From: Petrotoga mobilis SJ95 | Lineage (GTDB): Bacteria > Thermotogota > Thermotogae > Petrotogales > Petrotogaceae | DNA length: 64,000 nucleotides | Direction: 5' to 3' | NCBI RefSeq assembly: GCF_000018605.1 | Contig: NC_010003.1 | Coordinates: 400,001-464,000 of the forward strand | Shown: positions 54,723 to 63,963 of the stretch, one piece after another | Numbering within the stretch: the stretch's first letter is position 1 | How the letters are laid out: each line of letters opens with the position of its first letter | The notes under the pieces: generated by a model | What the model was told of the DNA's origin: nothing | Seen by the model: the letters and a program-made list of their open reading frames with translations, nothing else | Databases searched by the model: none | Translations under genes and position numbers: made by a program

Positions 54723-55907
54723 ATGTATTCTATCTTACTAGTGATTATCTATATTTCATTCATCAGTCTTGGATTGCCAGATGCTCTTTTAGGGTCAGCC
54801 TGGCCAAGCATGTATACAACATTAAACGTGCCCGTATCGTATGCAGGAATTATATCAATGATCATCTCTGGAGGAACTATTTTTTCAACATTGTTCAGCG
54901 GAAAGTCTATTTATAAACTTGGTACTGGGAAATTAACCGCAATAAGCGTTGGAATGACTGCTATAGCGTTGTTTGGTTTTTCTGTCTCAACTTCTTTTTG
55001 GCATTTGTGTTTGTGGGGGATACCTTACGGTTTAGGTGCAGGAAGTGTTGATGCAGCACTTAACAATTTTGTTGCCCTCCATTACAAAGCCAGGCATATG
55101 AACTGGTTACATTGCTTTTGGGGAGTTGGAGCTACACTTGGCCCATATATTATGGGAATATTGTTAACTAATGGTTTTAAATGGAATTCAGGATATTTTA
55201 CTATTTCGTTAATTCAGATTGTTTTAACCTCTGTACTATTTTTTACTTTGCCGCTGTGGAAAGAGAAGAAAACAGATAACAAAACCAAAGAAGGAGAATA
55301 CAAAAATTATTCTTTAAAAGATGTTGTTGCCTTACCTGGGGCAATGTCTATTATGATCGCTTTTTTCTCTTATTGTGCTTTAGAGGCAACCACTGGTTTG
55401 TGGGCGGCAAGTTATTTAGTACTAAATAGAGGTATATCTGCTGAAATAGCAGCCAAATGGGCTGCTTCATTTTATTTCGGAATTACAATAGGAAGGTTTA
55501 TATCCGGATTTATAACTTTCAAAATGAATAATAAAAATATGATACGTTTGGGGCAAGGGATCATCATTTTAGGATTGTTACTATTGATTCTTCCCTTTAG
55601 CAATTATACGGCATTTATAGGCCTTATTCTCATAGGTTTAGGTTGTGCACCGATATATCCAAGTTTGATGCATTCAACACCAACTAATTTTGGTAAGGAT
55701 GTTTCACATTCCATTATAGGGGTACAGATGGCTTCTGCATATCTTGGAATAACTCTTATGCCACCCTTGTTTGGATTTTTGCAAGAACATTTTGATATAA
55801 GGTTATACCCCATATATTTGATTATATTAGCCTTTCTTATGATAGTCATGGTGGAAAACGCAAATAATTTATTTTTGAGAAAGCCCGTGATCAATAGTAA
55901 CCCCTGA
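54723..55907 (+). CDS. Major facilitator superfamily transporter
   Basis: This 394-residue protein has twelve predicted helices. The first loop, SGKSIYKLGTGKLTAISVGM, is a variant of MFS motif A, and a related loop GFITFKMNNKNMIRLGQGI occurs in the second half. It is most like sugar/fucose-permease-type members (PYGLGAGSVDAALNNF). The substrate cannot be told. It ends one base before the inverted GNAT remnant. Confidence 0.85.
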   Translation: MYSILLVIIYISFISLGLPDALLGSAWPSMYTTLNVPVSYAGIISMIISGGTIFSTLFSGKSIYKLGTGKLTAISVGMTAIALFGFSVSTSFWHLCLWGIPYGLGAGSVDAALNNFVALHYKARHMNWLHCFWGVGATLGPYIMGILLTNGFKWNSGYFTISLIQIVLTSVLFFTLPLWKEKKTDNKTKEGEYKNYSLKDVVALPGAMSIMIAFFSYCALEATTGLWAASYLVLNRGISAEIAAKWAASFYFGITIGRFISGFITFKMNNKNMIRLGQGIIILGLLLLILPFSNYTAFIGLILIGLGCAPIYPSLMHSTPTNFGKDVSHSIIGVQMASAYLGITLMPPLFGFLQEHFDIRLYPIYLIILAFLMIVMVENANNLFLRKPVINSNP

Positions 55908-55908
55908 T

Positions 55909-56163
55909 TTATTTAATATCCTTTGAGTAAATCAGTAATTCATCACGTTTGTACCACCCTGTTTTTTCCCAAAATGTCTTGCCAATTTCGTTCTCATAAT
56001 AAACAAACAAATGGCATTTTATGATACCTTTTTCTTTTAAACTATTTAAAACCAAGTTTACCAATTCTTTCCCTATCCCATTTCTTCTATACTTCTTATC
56101 AACCGCAAGATGGTAGAGATATCCTCTTCTTCCATCTTCGCCACACAGGATTGTACCGATGAT
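55909..56163 (-). pseudogene. GNAT acetyltransferase, C-terminal part only
   Basis: On the minus strand the frame encodes the acetyl-CoA site YLYHLAVDKKYRRNGIGKEL and a normal GNAT C-terminus, ending in TAA at 55909. The N-terminal half is missing; the frame runs straight into dispersed repeat C. Insertion or recombination at that repeat removed the gene start. Confidence 0.75.
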
Positions 56164-56305
56164 TTTCCTGAGTTTGACAGTTACAAAAACGTAAGAATTC
56201 TAAAACAGGCATGAATAATAGCAAAAAGGCGTTTTTTGCTTTCTCTGTTTTTCAAAAGTGTCACTACATGCCTTCCTTCTCCTTTGTTTATCAGTGTTTT
56301 AGACT
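56164..56305 (-). repeat. Copy C of the dispersed repeat family, inverted
   Basis: The first 107 bases are the inverted counterpart of copy A. From about 56219 the segment also matches copy D at 45078-45165. It separates two truncated genes (GNAT on the left, AAA on the right), so it marks a rearrangement point. Confidence 0.75.
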
Positions 56306-56321
56306 TAAGCTTTTACTTTGC

Positions 56322-57372
56322 TCAGTTCGCTCCACAGCTGACTACCGCCGTTTTATCACCTTCCTTGTAAAAACGTATAAGGTTACGGTAATCCCCAAGC
56401 AATGCGTCCGTTGAGTGTGTGACGATAATTAACTGTCCGTCTATGCCATCTATACCAAAGCAACTCTTCAAAAGCTCGGTGAATTCAGCATCTTGATTCT
56501 GCAGAATTCTCTTGTAGTAGCCGATGAGCGACCGTTGTAAGTACAGGTGAAGGTGGACTTCTGGTTCGTCAATCGACAATACGAGTGGCATCAGTTTTTT
56601 GCCTTTGTCGTCGCTATATAGGTGTTCCTCAAACGGAGTGGACTTACTTCTGTATAACTCCATTATCTGGCGCAGTATGTTTATCGAAGCCATCGCCAGA
56701 TACTGGACACCGCTTCCTGTCGACTCAATTTTCCTATCACCATCAGAGAGATAGAAAAGGCTCATCAGCATTTCTGTTGGATTTGGGGCAATGGTTGCCT
56801 TGATGAAGTAGTCGTGGAAGCTGCGGATTTTGCCTAGATGACTGTTGATAAAATCCGTCAGCTTATTCACTTTCTCATCATTCAGAAATGTTGGAACACT
56901 ATCGGAAATAAATCGCTCGATGATTCCATTTATGAGAAGTCCTGCTACCTTTTGCGAATCAAGGCGTAATTCTCTACTTGGGACAGACGTGGTCTCGTAC
57001 TTCAGAAAGTTGATTTTTTTGATCAGCGGCTTCGGTATGCTCTCGTTTGAGTCTTCGTTAACGATTGTTGGATATGCTTCCTTGATGGTCTGAAGATAAC
57101 GAATTTTCAGCAAGGAAGCATCATTTGAACAGAAGTTGTCGTCAAAAAAACCCTGCTCGTAGGGAAGCAATTTGATGTCCAGTTCGACTTTCGTAGTTGG
57201 CAAAATCCGCTTCTTCAAACCCCTTGCCACTGCATACAGTGTCAAGAAGAGATAAGAAGTTACTTTTGCCCAAATTGTTTTCACCAACAATATAATTACA
57301 GTCCGGGTTGAAGCAGACGGATATGCCGTCGATGTTCCTGTAATTTGAAATTTTAACAGAAATTATCCTCAT
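56322..57372 (-). pseudogene. AAA/OLD-like ATPase, frameshifted and truncated
   Basis: From ATG at 57372 (after GAAGGAAGG) the N-terminus has MRIISVKISNYRNIDGI and the P-loop GENNLGKSNFL, as in OLD-family and RecF-like ATPases. A one-base shift near 57200 moves the frame, which continues to Walker B LVLSIDEPEVHLHLYLQRSL and the switch histidine in IVTHSTDALLG. The C-terminal TOPRIM nuclease part is missing, as the frame ends at 56322 beside repeat C. Such proteins often belong to phage-defence systems. Confidence 0.8.
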
Positions 57373-57393
57373 AAGCCTTCCTTCGGATTGCAC

Positions 57394-57551
57394 TTTACTA
57401 TTCTCTTTATTCTACAGCAGAATTCCCCTAACCGCTCATGCTATTTAATTGGCTTGAGTAGGTGATAGGCACTCAACCCAGGAATTTACCTACACTTCAC
57501 AAGCACTCAACTTCAGCCTTAATACTTGGCGAGTCTATATCCCATAAAAAT
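57394..57551. other. Gap after the AAA pseudogene
   Basis: About 160 bases with no gene or hairpin that I can support. Confidence 0.3.
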
Positions 57552-57880
57552 TTACACCTTGTATTGTAACTTCATTAAAATTACCAGCAAGCACAAGGCA
57601 CCTAATGTCAATGAGCGAACCCGTATGTTCAAAACATCCTTGTTGTTCTTAAAGACCTCCAGCATCCCCGGGGAATGAGTAGAATTTTTCTGAATTTTGC
57701 CGACTTGCAAGGAATGGCTCTTAAAATTTTCTTGGATTGCAGCAACCAAAGATGTCTTGGCTTCCCCACTAAGGACAATAACTGTTTTACCGTCAGAGTA
57801 AATCGCATCGAAAGGAAAGCATTTTGCAGAGATACTACTTTGCCACCGTAAAATTGGTAAAGCGGTTTTTACGGTAACTT
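57552..57880 (-). pseudogene. Unidentified protein fragment
   Basis: A minus-strand frame of about 108 codons encodes a plausible protein (FPFDAIYSDGKTVIVLSGEA, LVAAIQENFKSHSL), with a hydrophobic end. There is no good start codon, and it begins where the next gene's stop lies. It may be a broken gene or the second half of one with 57879-58208. Confidence 0.35.
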
Positions 57881-58208
57881 ATCTCGGTGGGTAGTAGACA
57901 CCGATAATAATGAACGGGTTAGGAGATACATTGTGAAACTGCTTTGTTGTTCCTAGGAAGAAGTACAAATCCCGTGTCAAGAACCAATCGAAGCATTTTT
58001 CCTTGACCTTTGCGATTGCCACAGCTTCGTCTTTATTTGCTCTCTTCAGACAATTCCAATACAGCATACCGATTTCCCAATCCTCGATCATCATCTTAGA
58101 TTGCTTACCAGAATCGTCCTCGAACCGATAGGAAAACTTATAAGGTACTTTCTGTACGACCTTAAATTCTTCCTCGATTTCTTTCAAGGTCTTGAACAGA
58201 TGTAGCTG
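57879..58208 (-). pseudogene. Unidentified gene, 5' end lost at the prophage junction
   Basis: The frame encodes EIEEEFKVVQKVPYKFSYRF, MIEDWEIGMLYWNCLKRA and a C-terminus FIIIGVYYPPR. An ATG at 58187 is possible, but the frame continues upstream in protein-like sequence (QPQQLHLFKTLK) until about 58208. There it meets the oppositely oriented phage gene, so the start is probably lost. I do not recognise the family. Confidence 0.45.
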
Positions 58209-58664
58209 CTGCGGCTGGGCGATGCGTGGGTATATGAACCATACGAGTGTTTTGATGTGGAGCTTCCGGATGGAACTATAACCGGCTTTGGCAGGCTTGC
58301 TCGCACTGGTGTCACGTGGGATGATGAATTTCAGGTGTTTTCAGTAAATAGCGATGTGGAGGAATCGGTAACTCGCAGTGAGGACATTTCGATGGACTAT
58401 GACTTTTTCCACTCACAACTTTTGGCGCTTTCTTGCGGTAATGACTATAAAGTAAAGATTATACCGAAAGACATCAATATCTGGATATCCCGTCTCTTCC
58501 TCGGAGATGCGGATGGTTTTTCTATTCTGTATTATCAGGATGTAGACAGCCTTGTTTACTGGGCAAATGAAGCGGCTTATCGGTGGAAACTGCGAGGCAT
58601 AGCCATCTGGTCGCTTGGACAGGAGGATATGCGACTGTGGGAAGCGCTTCCGAAGCAAATATAG
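58206..58664 (+). pseudogene. C-terminal part of a phage tail protein with GH18-like end
   Basis: The frame is open from the junction at about 58206. A GTG at 58257 exists but lies inside continuous protein sequence (DAWVYEPYECFDVELPDGT). The last 50 residues, with DGFSILYYQDVDSLVYW and RGIAIWSLGQED, resemble the end of family-18 glycoside hydrolase-like domains found on tail proteins of Firmicutes phages. The N-terminal bulk is missing. It precedes the holin gene. Confidence 0.6.
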
Positions 58665-58751
58665 TTTAGATGTTTTATTAATTCAGCGCTTTGCTATAAG
58701 GCAGGGCGTTTTTTTATATGCAAAACTCAAGTTGAACGGAGGGTTAAGACA

Positions 58752-59171
58752 ATGAAAACAGTATGGAACTGGGGGCAGGCGGTTTTTACTGCTATTGGCG
58801 GATTTCTTGGCTGGTTTCTTGGAGGGCTGGATGGATTTTTATATGCTCTCGTCGCTTTTGTGGCCATTGACTATGTGACCGGCGTGATGTGTGCCATTAT
58901 AGACAGAAAGCTTTCAAGTGAAGTCGGAGCCAAGGGCATCTTCAAGAAGGTGCTTATTTTTGTGCTGGTGGGTGTGGGACACATCATCGACAGCCAGGTG
59001 CTCGTAAGCGGCGGGGCAATCCGGACAGCGGTCATCTTCTTTTACTTGAGCAACGAGGGCATTTCAATACTGGAAAATGCAGCACATATAGGACTGCCCA
59101 TTCCTGAAAAGCTGAAGAACGCGCTGGAACAACTGCATGGCCGCTCAATTGAGGAGGATGAGAAGAAATGA
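58752..59171 (+). CDS. Phage holin family protein
   Basis: This 139-residue protein has three to four membrane segments, an [20 protein letters not shown] core, [20 protein letters not shown], and a charged C-terminus, all typical of the phi29/Holin_4 family. It forms membrane pores that release the lysin. It has a GGAGGG ribosome site and overlaps the amidase gene by 4 bases. Confidence 0.9.
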   Translation: MKTVWNWGQAVFTAIGGFLGWFLGGLDGFLYALVAFVAIDYVTGVMCAIIDRKLSSEVGAKGIFKKVLIFVLVGVGHIIDSQVLVSGGAIRTAVIFFYLSNEGISILENAAHIGLPIPEKLKNALEQLHGRSIEEDEKK

Positions 59172-60172
59172 AGCTTTTTACAAAGTACATGACGCGAAAC
59201 GACTGCTATACGGCAGGTCGGAAAATCACGCCTAAAGGAATCATGGTACATTCGACGGCTGTGCCGGGCGTAATGGCGGCTGAGTGGTTTTCCCGTTGGA
59301 ACAAATCTTACAAGGCCGGCGATATAAATAGGCAGGTATGTGTTCACGCTTTTGTAGACGATAAAGAGGTTTGGCAATACCTGCCTTGGGATCATCGCAG
59401 GTGGCATGCGGGAGGAGCAGCCAACAATACCCATATTGGCTTTGAAATCTGTGAGCCTGCTGGGTTTTCGTATAAATCCGGGTCGGTAATGGTGGGTTAT
59501 GATGCAGCAAAGCAGGAAGATTATTTCCGTAAAGCGTGGCAGAATGCTGTTGAACTCTGCGTTATGCTCTGCAAGAAGTACGGTCTTAATGAGAATGACA
59601 TCATCTGCCACTCCGAGGGATATAAGCTCGGTATTGCCAGCAACCATGCTGATGTGATGCACTGGTTCCCCAAGCATGGGGAGAATATGGACACTTTCCG
59701 TAAAGCAGTAAAAAAAGCGCTGGAGAACAGTACAGATATCAATACTGATATTGGAATTGGAGATATGGTGGAGTTTAAGGTCAGTGTAAAGAATTACTAC
59801 CCCGGCAGTGTGGAAGTTCCAACGTGGGTCAAAAATGACTATTACCACAGGGTCACACAGACTTTATACAAAGGCAAGCCGGTCATAAAAGGCGGCAAAG
59901 AATGTGTTTTGCTTGGCAAAAAGGTTAAGAAATCCGGCGGTCAAGAGATTGCAGGCATAAACACTTGGGTAGCAAAAGAAAACCTTGTAATTGTAAACAG
60001 CATTCCTGATAACAAGTGCAATAGAACCTATACAGTGCAAAAAGGCGATACCTTATGGAGAATAGCGGAAAAAGAACTCGGTAGAGGAACAAGATATCCG
60101 GAGATTAAGAAACTCAATGGTCTGACTTCAGATACTATTTACCCCGGACAAGTTCTCAAATTGCCGGAATAA
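59168..60172 (+). CDS. N-acetylmuramoyl-L-alanine amidase with C-terminal LysM
   Basis: This 334-residue endolysin has an amidase_2 domain with zinc ligands in GIMVHSTAV (H near residue 29), the [12 protein letters not shown] segment, and [12 protein letters not shown]. The C-terminal LysM (about residues 287-333, [20 protein letters not shown]) binds peptidoglycan. It cuts the cell wall together with the holin. The group II intron lies 4 bases after its stop codon. Confidence 0.93.
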   Translation: MKLFTKYMTRNDCYTAGRKITPKGIMVHSTAVPGVMAAEWFSRWNKSYKAGDINRQVCVHAFVDDKEVWQYLPWDHRRWHAGGAANNTHIGFEICEPAGFSYKSGSVMVGYDAAKQEDYFRKAWQNAVELCVMLCKKYGLNENDIICHSEGYKLGIASNHADVMHWFPKHGENMDTFRKAVKKALENSTDINTDIGIGDMVEFKVSVKNYYPGSVEVPTWVKNDYYHRVTQTLYKGKPVIKGGKECVLLGKKVKKSGGQEIAGINTWVAKENLVIVNSIPDNKCNRTYTVQKGDTLWRIAEKELGRGTRYPEIKKLNGLTSDTIYPGQVLKLPE

Positions 60173-60176
60173 TCGG

Positions 60177-62060
60177 GTAGGAGGTAGATAATTAATTTAT
60201 CTACCGTCCTCCCACACCACCGTACGTACCGTTCGGTATACGGCGGTTCAACAGAATTCATGCTTTAGGTTATACGTTTCCAGGATCGAAGTTAACCCCA
60301 TTTTCTTAAGGTGTTTATTAGTTAGTGTTCTTGAAAGTATGGGGCTGTTGGAGATTCTCCAATAGCCTTTCCTTGTATTTGCATATTCCCATGCTTTGTA
60401 GATGTTTAACCCTAATTTGACTAAGTTTTTATACCTTGTTTTGATTTTCTTCCATTCCTTCCAGATACACATCCTAATTCTCCTTCTAAGCCATCCATCA
60501 AGACTTCCCGCTATCGATTTCATGTTTGCTATTCCATAGTAGTTTGTCCATCCTGTTATTATTTGTTTTATCCTTGACAGCCTGTATGCCATGCTTCTTC
60601 CACTGCTTCTCTTCGTTTCTCCTTTTAACTTCTTTTTGAATTCTTTAATGGATTTTCCATGGACTCTAATTTCGTACTTCTCTTCTTTCACGTAGAAGGA
60701 GAACCCTAAGTATTTGAGGTCCCAAGGTCTGACTACTTTGCTTTTCTTGCTATTCACTTTTAGCTTTAATTTCTTCTCTATGTATTTTGTTATACTTTCC
60801 ATCACCCTATATGCGGATTTCTCGCTTTTCACGTATATGTTGCAATCGTCTGCATACCTGCAAAACTTGTGTCCCCTTTTCGTTAGTTCTACGTCAAGTT
60901 CGTGGAGCATTATGTTGCTTAGTAATGGGGATAGCGGTCCCCCTTGTGGAGTCCCTTCTTCAGTTTCTATTACTACCCCATTTACCATTACCCCACTCTT
61001 GAGGTATTTCCTTATCAGGGATATCACTCTGCCATCTTTTACGTCTTTTGATATTATCCTCATCAGTTTGTCATGGTTGACTGTGTCAAAGTAGCGTTCT
61101 AAGTCTATGTCCACTACCCATGTATGCCCTTTGTTTAGGTATTCTTTGCTTTTTCGTATGGCTTGTTTTGCATCCCGTAATGGCCTGAATCCATAACTGT
61201 TATCTACAAATTTCTTTTCGTAAATAGGTGTCAACACCTGGGCTATGGATTGCTGGATTACTCTGTCAATTGATGTTGGTATGCCTAGTAGTCTTTTCCC
61301 TCCATCCGGTTTCGGTATTTCTTTCCTCCTTACCGACTTCGGGGTGTACCTTCCTTCAAGGAGCTCTTGCCTTAATTCTTCTCCGTGTTGTCTGAGATAT
61401 CCAAAGAGTTCTTCTACTTTCATCCCGTCTATCCCAGGGGCTCCTTTGTTGGCCTTTACCTTCTTGTATGCTTTATTCATATTATCCTTGGATAATATCT
61501 TTTCAAGCATCCCTTCACTGCATCCCTTATCATCGTTTCTTCCTCTTTCAGACGTAGAAGTTATACTAGGCGCTTCTACATTATTTTCAGGCTCTCCCTT
61601 ATCTTCATGTAGGAAACCTTCTAATCGAAGTTGTATGCTTTTTCCGTGTCCCTTCGCATCTTTCAAGATTCGAAACCTCCTGTTGTTCAGTCCTTCCTCA
61701 TCTTCCAATGAGTACTATGACTTCTGCTGACTTCTCAAGATTCAGCCATACATTGCTGCATGGGTTGCCTTAACAGCGTATTCTTGAGATCTCCCCAGGT
61801 AAGTGCAATAACTTTCATCCCATCTATCCGCCAGATTTACTCCGTGAAGTTCTGGGTAGCTATTGGACTTCGTTTTGTAAAGCAAACTCGTCCACTTCAC
61901 TTAGCCTTGTATCTGGTTCTTATTCATCGGACCGGGACTTTGCCTTGGGCTTCCTTCAGATTCCACCTCACGATGGACACCCTTGCCTTCGACTAGTGGT
62001 TCCCGCTATCTGGTCCACAGCGGACTTTCACCGCTTAGCTATTGCGCATGCTGGGCGCAC
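60177..62060 (-). mobile_element. Group II intron with its own reverse transcriptase
   Basis: On the minus strand the intron opens with GTGCGCCCAGC at 62060, a typical group II 5' end. About 350 bases of ribozyme domains come before the ORF. Domain V is at 60216-60247 (9-bp and 4-bp stems with a CG bulge). Domain VI follows, and the probable 3' end is AC at 60177. It is antisense to the prophage genes and lies between the amidase stop and a hairpin. The ORF stop touches domain V directly. Confidence 0.88.
60248..61708 (-). CDS. ltrA: Group II intron-encoded reverse transcriptase/maturase
   Basis: Reverse transcriptase motifs are clear: GAPGIDGMKVEEL, KPDGGKRLLGIPTSIDRVIQ, WVVDIDLERYFDTVNHDKLM, EGTPQGGPLSPLLSNIML and the active site CRYADD. 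A maturase domain (YRLSRIKQIITGWTNYYGIA) follows; there is no HNH endonuclease. The first 65 residues (from TTG at 61708) are polar and poorly conserved, so the true start may lie nearer the MLEKILSKDNMNKAY segment. The protein helps splicing and retrohoming of the surrounding intron. Confidence 0.92.
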   Translation of the reverse strand: MEDEEGLNNRRFRILKDAKGHGKSIQLRLEGFLHEDKGEPENNVEAPSITSTSERGRNDDKGCSEGMLEKILSKDNMNKAYKKVKANKGAPGIDGMKVEELFGYLRQHGEELRQELLEGRYTPKSVRRKEIPKPDGGKRLLGIPTSIDRVIQQSIAQVLTPIYEKKFVDNSYGFRPLRDAKQAIRKSKEYLNKGHTWVVDIDLERYFDTVNHDKLMRIISKDVKDGRVISLIRKYLKSGVMVNGVVIETEEGTPQGGPLSPLLSNIMLHELDVELTKRGHKFCRYADDCNIYVKSEKSAYRVMESITKYIEKKLKLKVNSKKSKVVRPWDLKYLGFSFYVKEEKYEIRVHGKSIKEFKKKLKGETKRSSGRSMAYRLSRIKQIITGWTNYYGIANMKSIAGSLDGWLRRRIRMCIWKEWKKIKTRYKNLVKLGLNIYKAWEYANTRKGYWRISNSPILSRTLTNKHLKKMGLTSILETYNLKHEFC

Positions 62061-62067
62061 ACGATAA

Positions 62068-62091
62068 AGGACAGCCAATCGCGGCTGTCCT
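62068..62091. terminator. Hairpin beside the intron insertion site
   Basis: The arms AGGACAGCC and GGCTGTCCT form a 9-bp stem with a 6-base loop. In the intron's sense it forms the 5' exon and is followed by TTTATCGT and then the intron; in the prophage sense it would end the lysis transcript. Confidence 0.75.
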
Positions 62092-62114
62092 AAGTCTTTA
62101 TAGGAGGTGCTTGA

Positions 62115-62333
62115 ATGATAGAGGCGGCTAATCATTTACCATATAACCCGCAGGAAACGAACTATACAAAGATAACACAGGAGGAAATTCAAAGAGAGGT
62201 TGATTACTGGCGGGCGTACAAAATTCTACAGAGGATGCTTAAGGCGGGACTGATTTCAGAAGAAGAATTCAACAAAATCGACAAGTTGAACCGCAAAACT
62301 TTCTCGCCGATGTATGCACAGCTTATGGCCTAA
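62115..62333 (+). CDS. SHOCT-like small phage protein
   Basis: The 72-residue protein has the short amphipathic ILQRMLKAGLISEEEFNKID pattern of SHOCT domains and a strong AGGAGGTG site. Such proteins are often encoded just before serine recombinases in Clostridia prophages; the function is unknown. Confidence 0.75.
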   Translation: MIEAANHLPYNPQETNYTKITQEEIQREVDYWRAYKILQRMLKAGLISEEEFNKIDKLNRKTFSPMYAQLMA

Positions 62334-62394
62334 TTGGCTTGCTATTAGCGGCACACAGAGGTAACATGTCACATACCCAAAGGAGGTGAAAACA

Positions 62395-63963
62395 GTGAGA
62401 AAGGTAACAAGGATTGATGGAAACAATGCTCTCCAAGCTTTCAAGCCAAAGGTGAGGGTAGCGGCTTATTGCAGGGTTTCAACAGACAGTGATGAACAAA
62501 TGGCAAGCCTGGAAGCACAAAAAGACCATTATGAATCCTATATAAGAGCAAATCCTGATTGGGAGTTTGCAGGGATCTACTATGATGAAGGCATATCAGG
62601 CACAAAAAAGGAAAACCGAACTGGACTTTTGAGACTGCTTGCAGATTGTGAAAACAAGAAAATTGACTTTATTATAACCAAGTCAGTCAGCAGATTTGCC
62701 AGAAACACAACCGACTGCATTGAAATGGTGAGAAAACTTACCGATCTCGGTGTTTTCATCTATTTCGAGAAAGAGAATATAAACACACAGCGCATGGAAG
62801 GCGAATTGGTGCTGACAATTTTGGGCAGTCTTGCAGAAAACGAGTCATTATCCATTGCAGAAAATAGTAAGTGGTCTATCAGACGTAGGTTCCAAAACGG
62901 ATCATACAAAATTTCGTATCCTCCCTATGGTTACGATTATGTGGATGGAAAGCTATTTATCAATAAAGAACAGGCTGAAATCATAAAGCGGATTTTTTCC
63001 GAGGCTTTGGCTGGTAAAGGCACACAGAAAATTGCAGATGGGTTAAATTTGGATAAAATCCCAACAAAGAGAGGTTCACACTGGACAGCGACCACTATCC
63101 GCGGTATCCTTAGCAATGAAAAATATACCGGGGATGTCCTTCTGCAAAAAACATATACAGATGAGAATTTTAAGCGGCATTATAATCGTGGTGAAAAGGA
63201 TCAATACATGATAAAGGATCATCATGAAGCCATTATATCCCATGAGGAATTTGAAGCCGCCCAAGAGATATTAAAGCAAAGAGGAAAAGAAAAAGGTGTA
63301 ATTAAGGGAAGCAGCAAATATCAAAACCGCTACCTGTTCTCAGGGAAAATCAAATGCGCAGAATGTGGCAGCAATTTTAAACGTCGAATTCATGGCAGCG
63401 GTAACCGTAAATATATTGCCTGGTGCTGCACAAAGCATATAAAGGACGCATCAAGCTGTTCCATGAAGTTTGTCAGAGAGGATGCAATTCATCAGGCCTT
63501 TGCTGTAATGATCAATAAGCTTATTTTCGGTCATAAATTCATTATAAGACCATTGCTACAAAGCTTAAAGAAAGCAAATTACTCAGATAATATAGCGAAG
63601 ATTCAAGAACTGGAAACAAAAATCAAAGAAAATACAGAGCGGGTTCAGGTAATTATGGGACTTATAGCTAAGGGATACCTGGAACCCGCTCTTTTTAATA
63701 CACAGAAAAATGAGCTGCTTAAAGAAGCGGCTTTATTAAAAGAACAAAAAGAAACCTTAAAACGCGAAATTGATGGAGGCATAACTACTCTTGTTGAGGC
63801 AGAAAAGATTCTTAAATTTGCAACGAAAGCTGAAAAGCAGATTAATGCATTTGAAAGTGAAATATTTGAGAATTTTATTGAAGAAATCATTGTGTTTTCT
63901 CAGGAGGAAATTGGTTTCAAAATGAAATGCGGGTTGAACTTAAGGGATAGGCTGGTGAAATAA
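62395..63963 (+). CDS. Large serine recombinase (phage integrase)
   Basis: This 522-residue site-specific recombinase has its nucleophile Ser29 in VAAYCRVSTDSDEQ. The resolvase core runs to about residue 150 (SRFARNTTDCIEMVRKLTDL), followed by the recombinase domain (PYGYDYVDGKL onward), a zinc ribbon (CAECGS near 320) and a coiled coil (about 405-470). The start is GTG at 62395, eight bases after AGGAGG; the GTG at 62386 overlaps that site. It would integrate or excise the prophage. The next gene begins in its stop codon (TAATG). Confidence 0.92.
   Translation: MRKVTRIDGNNALQAFKPKVRVAAYCRVSTDSDEQMASLEAQKDHYESYIRANPDWEFAGIYYDEGISGTKKENRTGLLRLLADCENKKIDFIITKSVSRFARNTTDCIEMVRKLTDLGVFIYFEKENINTQRMEGELVLTILGSLAENESLSIAENSKWSIRRRFQNGSYKISYPPYGYDYVDGKLFINKEQAEIIKRIFSEALAGKGTQKIADGLNLDKIPTKRGSHWTATTIRGILSNEKYTGDVLLQKTYTDENFKRHYNRGEKDQYMIKDHHEAIISHEEFEAAQEILKQRGKEKGVIKGSSKYQNRYLFSGKIKCAECGSNFKRRIHGSGNRKYIAWCCTKHIKDASSCSMKFVREDAIHQAFAVMINKLIFGHKFIIRPLLQSLKKANYSDNIAKIQELETKIKENTERVQVIMGLIAKGYLEPALFNTQKNELLKEAALLKEQKETLKREIDGGITTLVEAEKILKFATKAEKQINAFESEIFENFIEEIIVFSQEEIGFKMKCGLNLRDRLVK

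Noticed and set aside
59042..59848. 268-codon frame on the minus strand opposite the holin and amidase genes
   Set aside because: It is the antisense shadow of two well-supported phage genes; the translation has no family pattern.
62395..63963. The large serine recombinase as the integrase of the rlmD island
   Set aside because: It lies outside the island in the prophage module, and a 34-bp repeat is longer than usual serine-integrase cores. It remains possible but is not supported.
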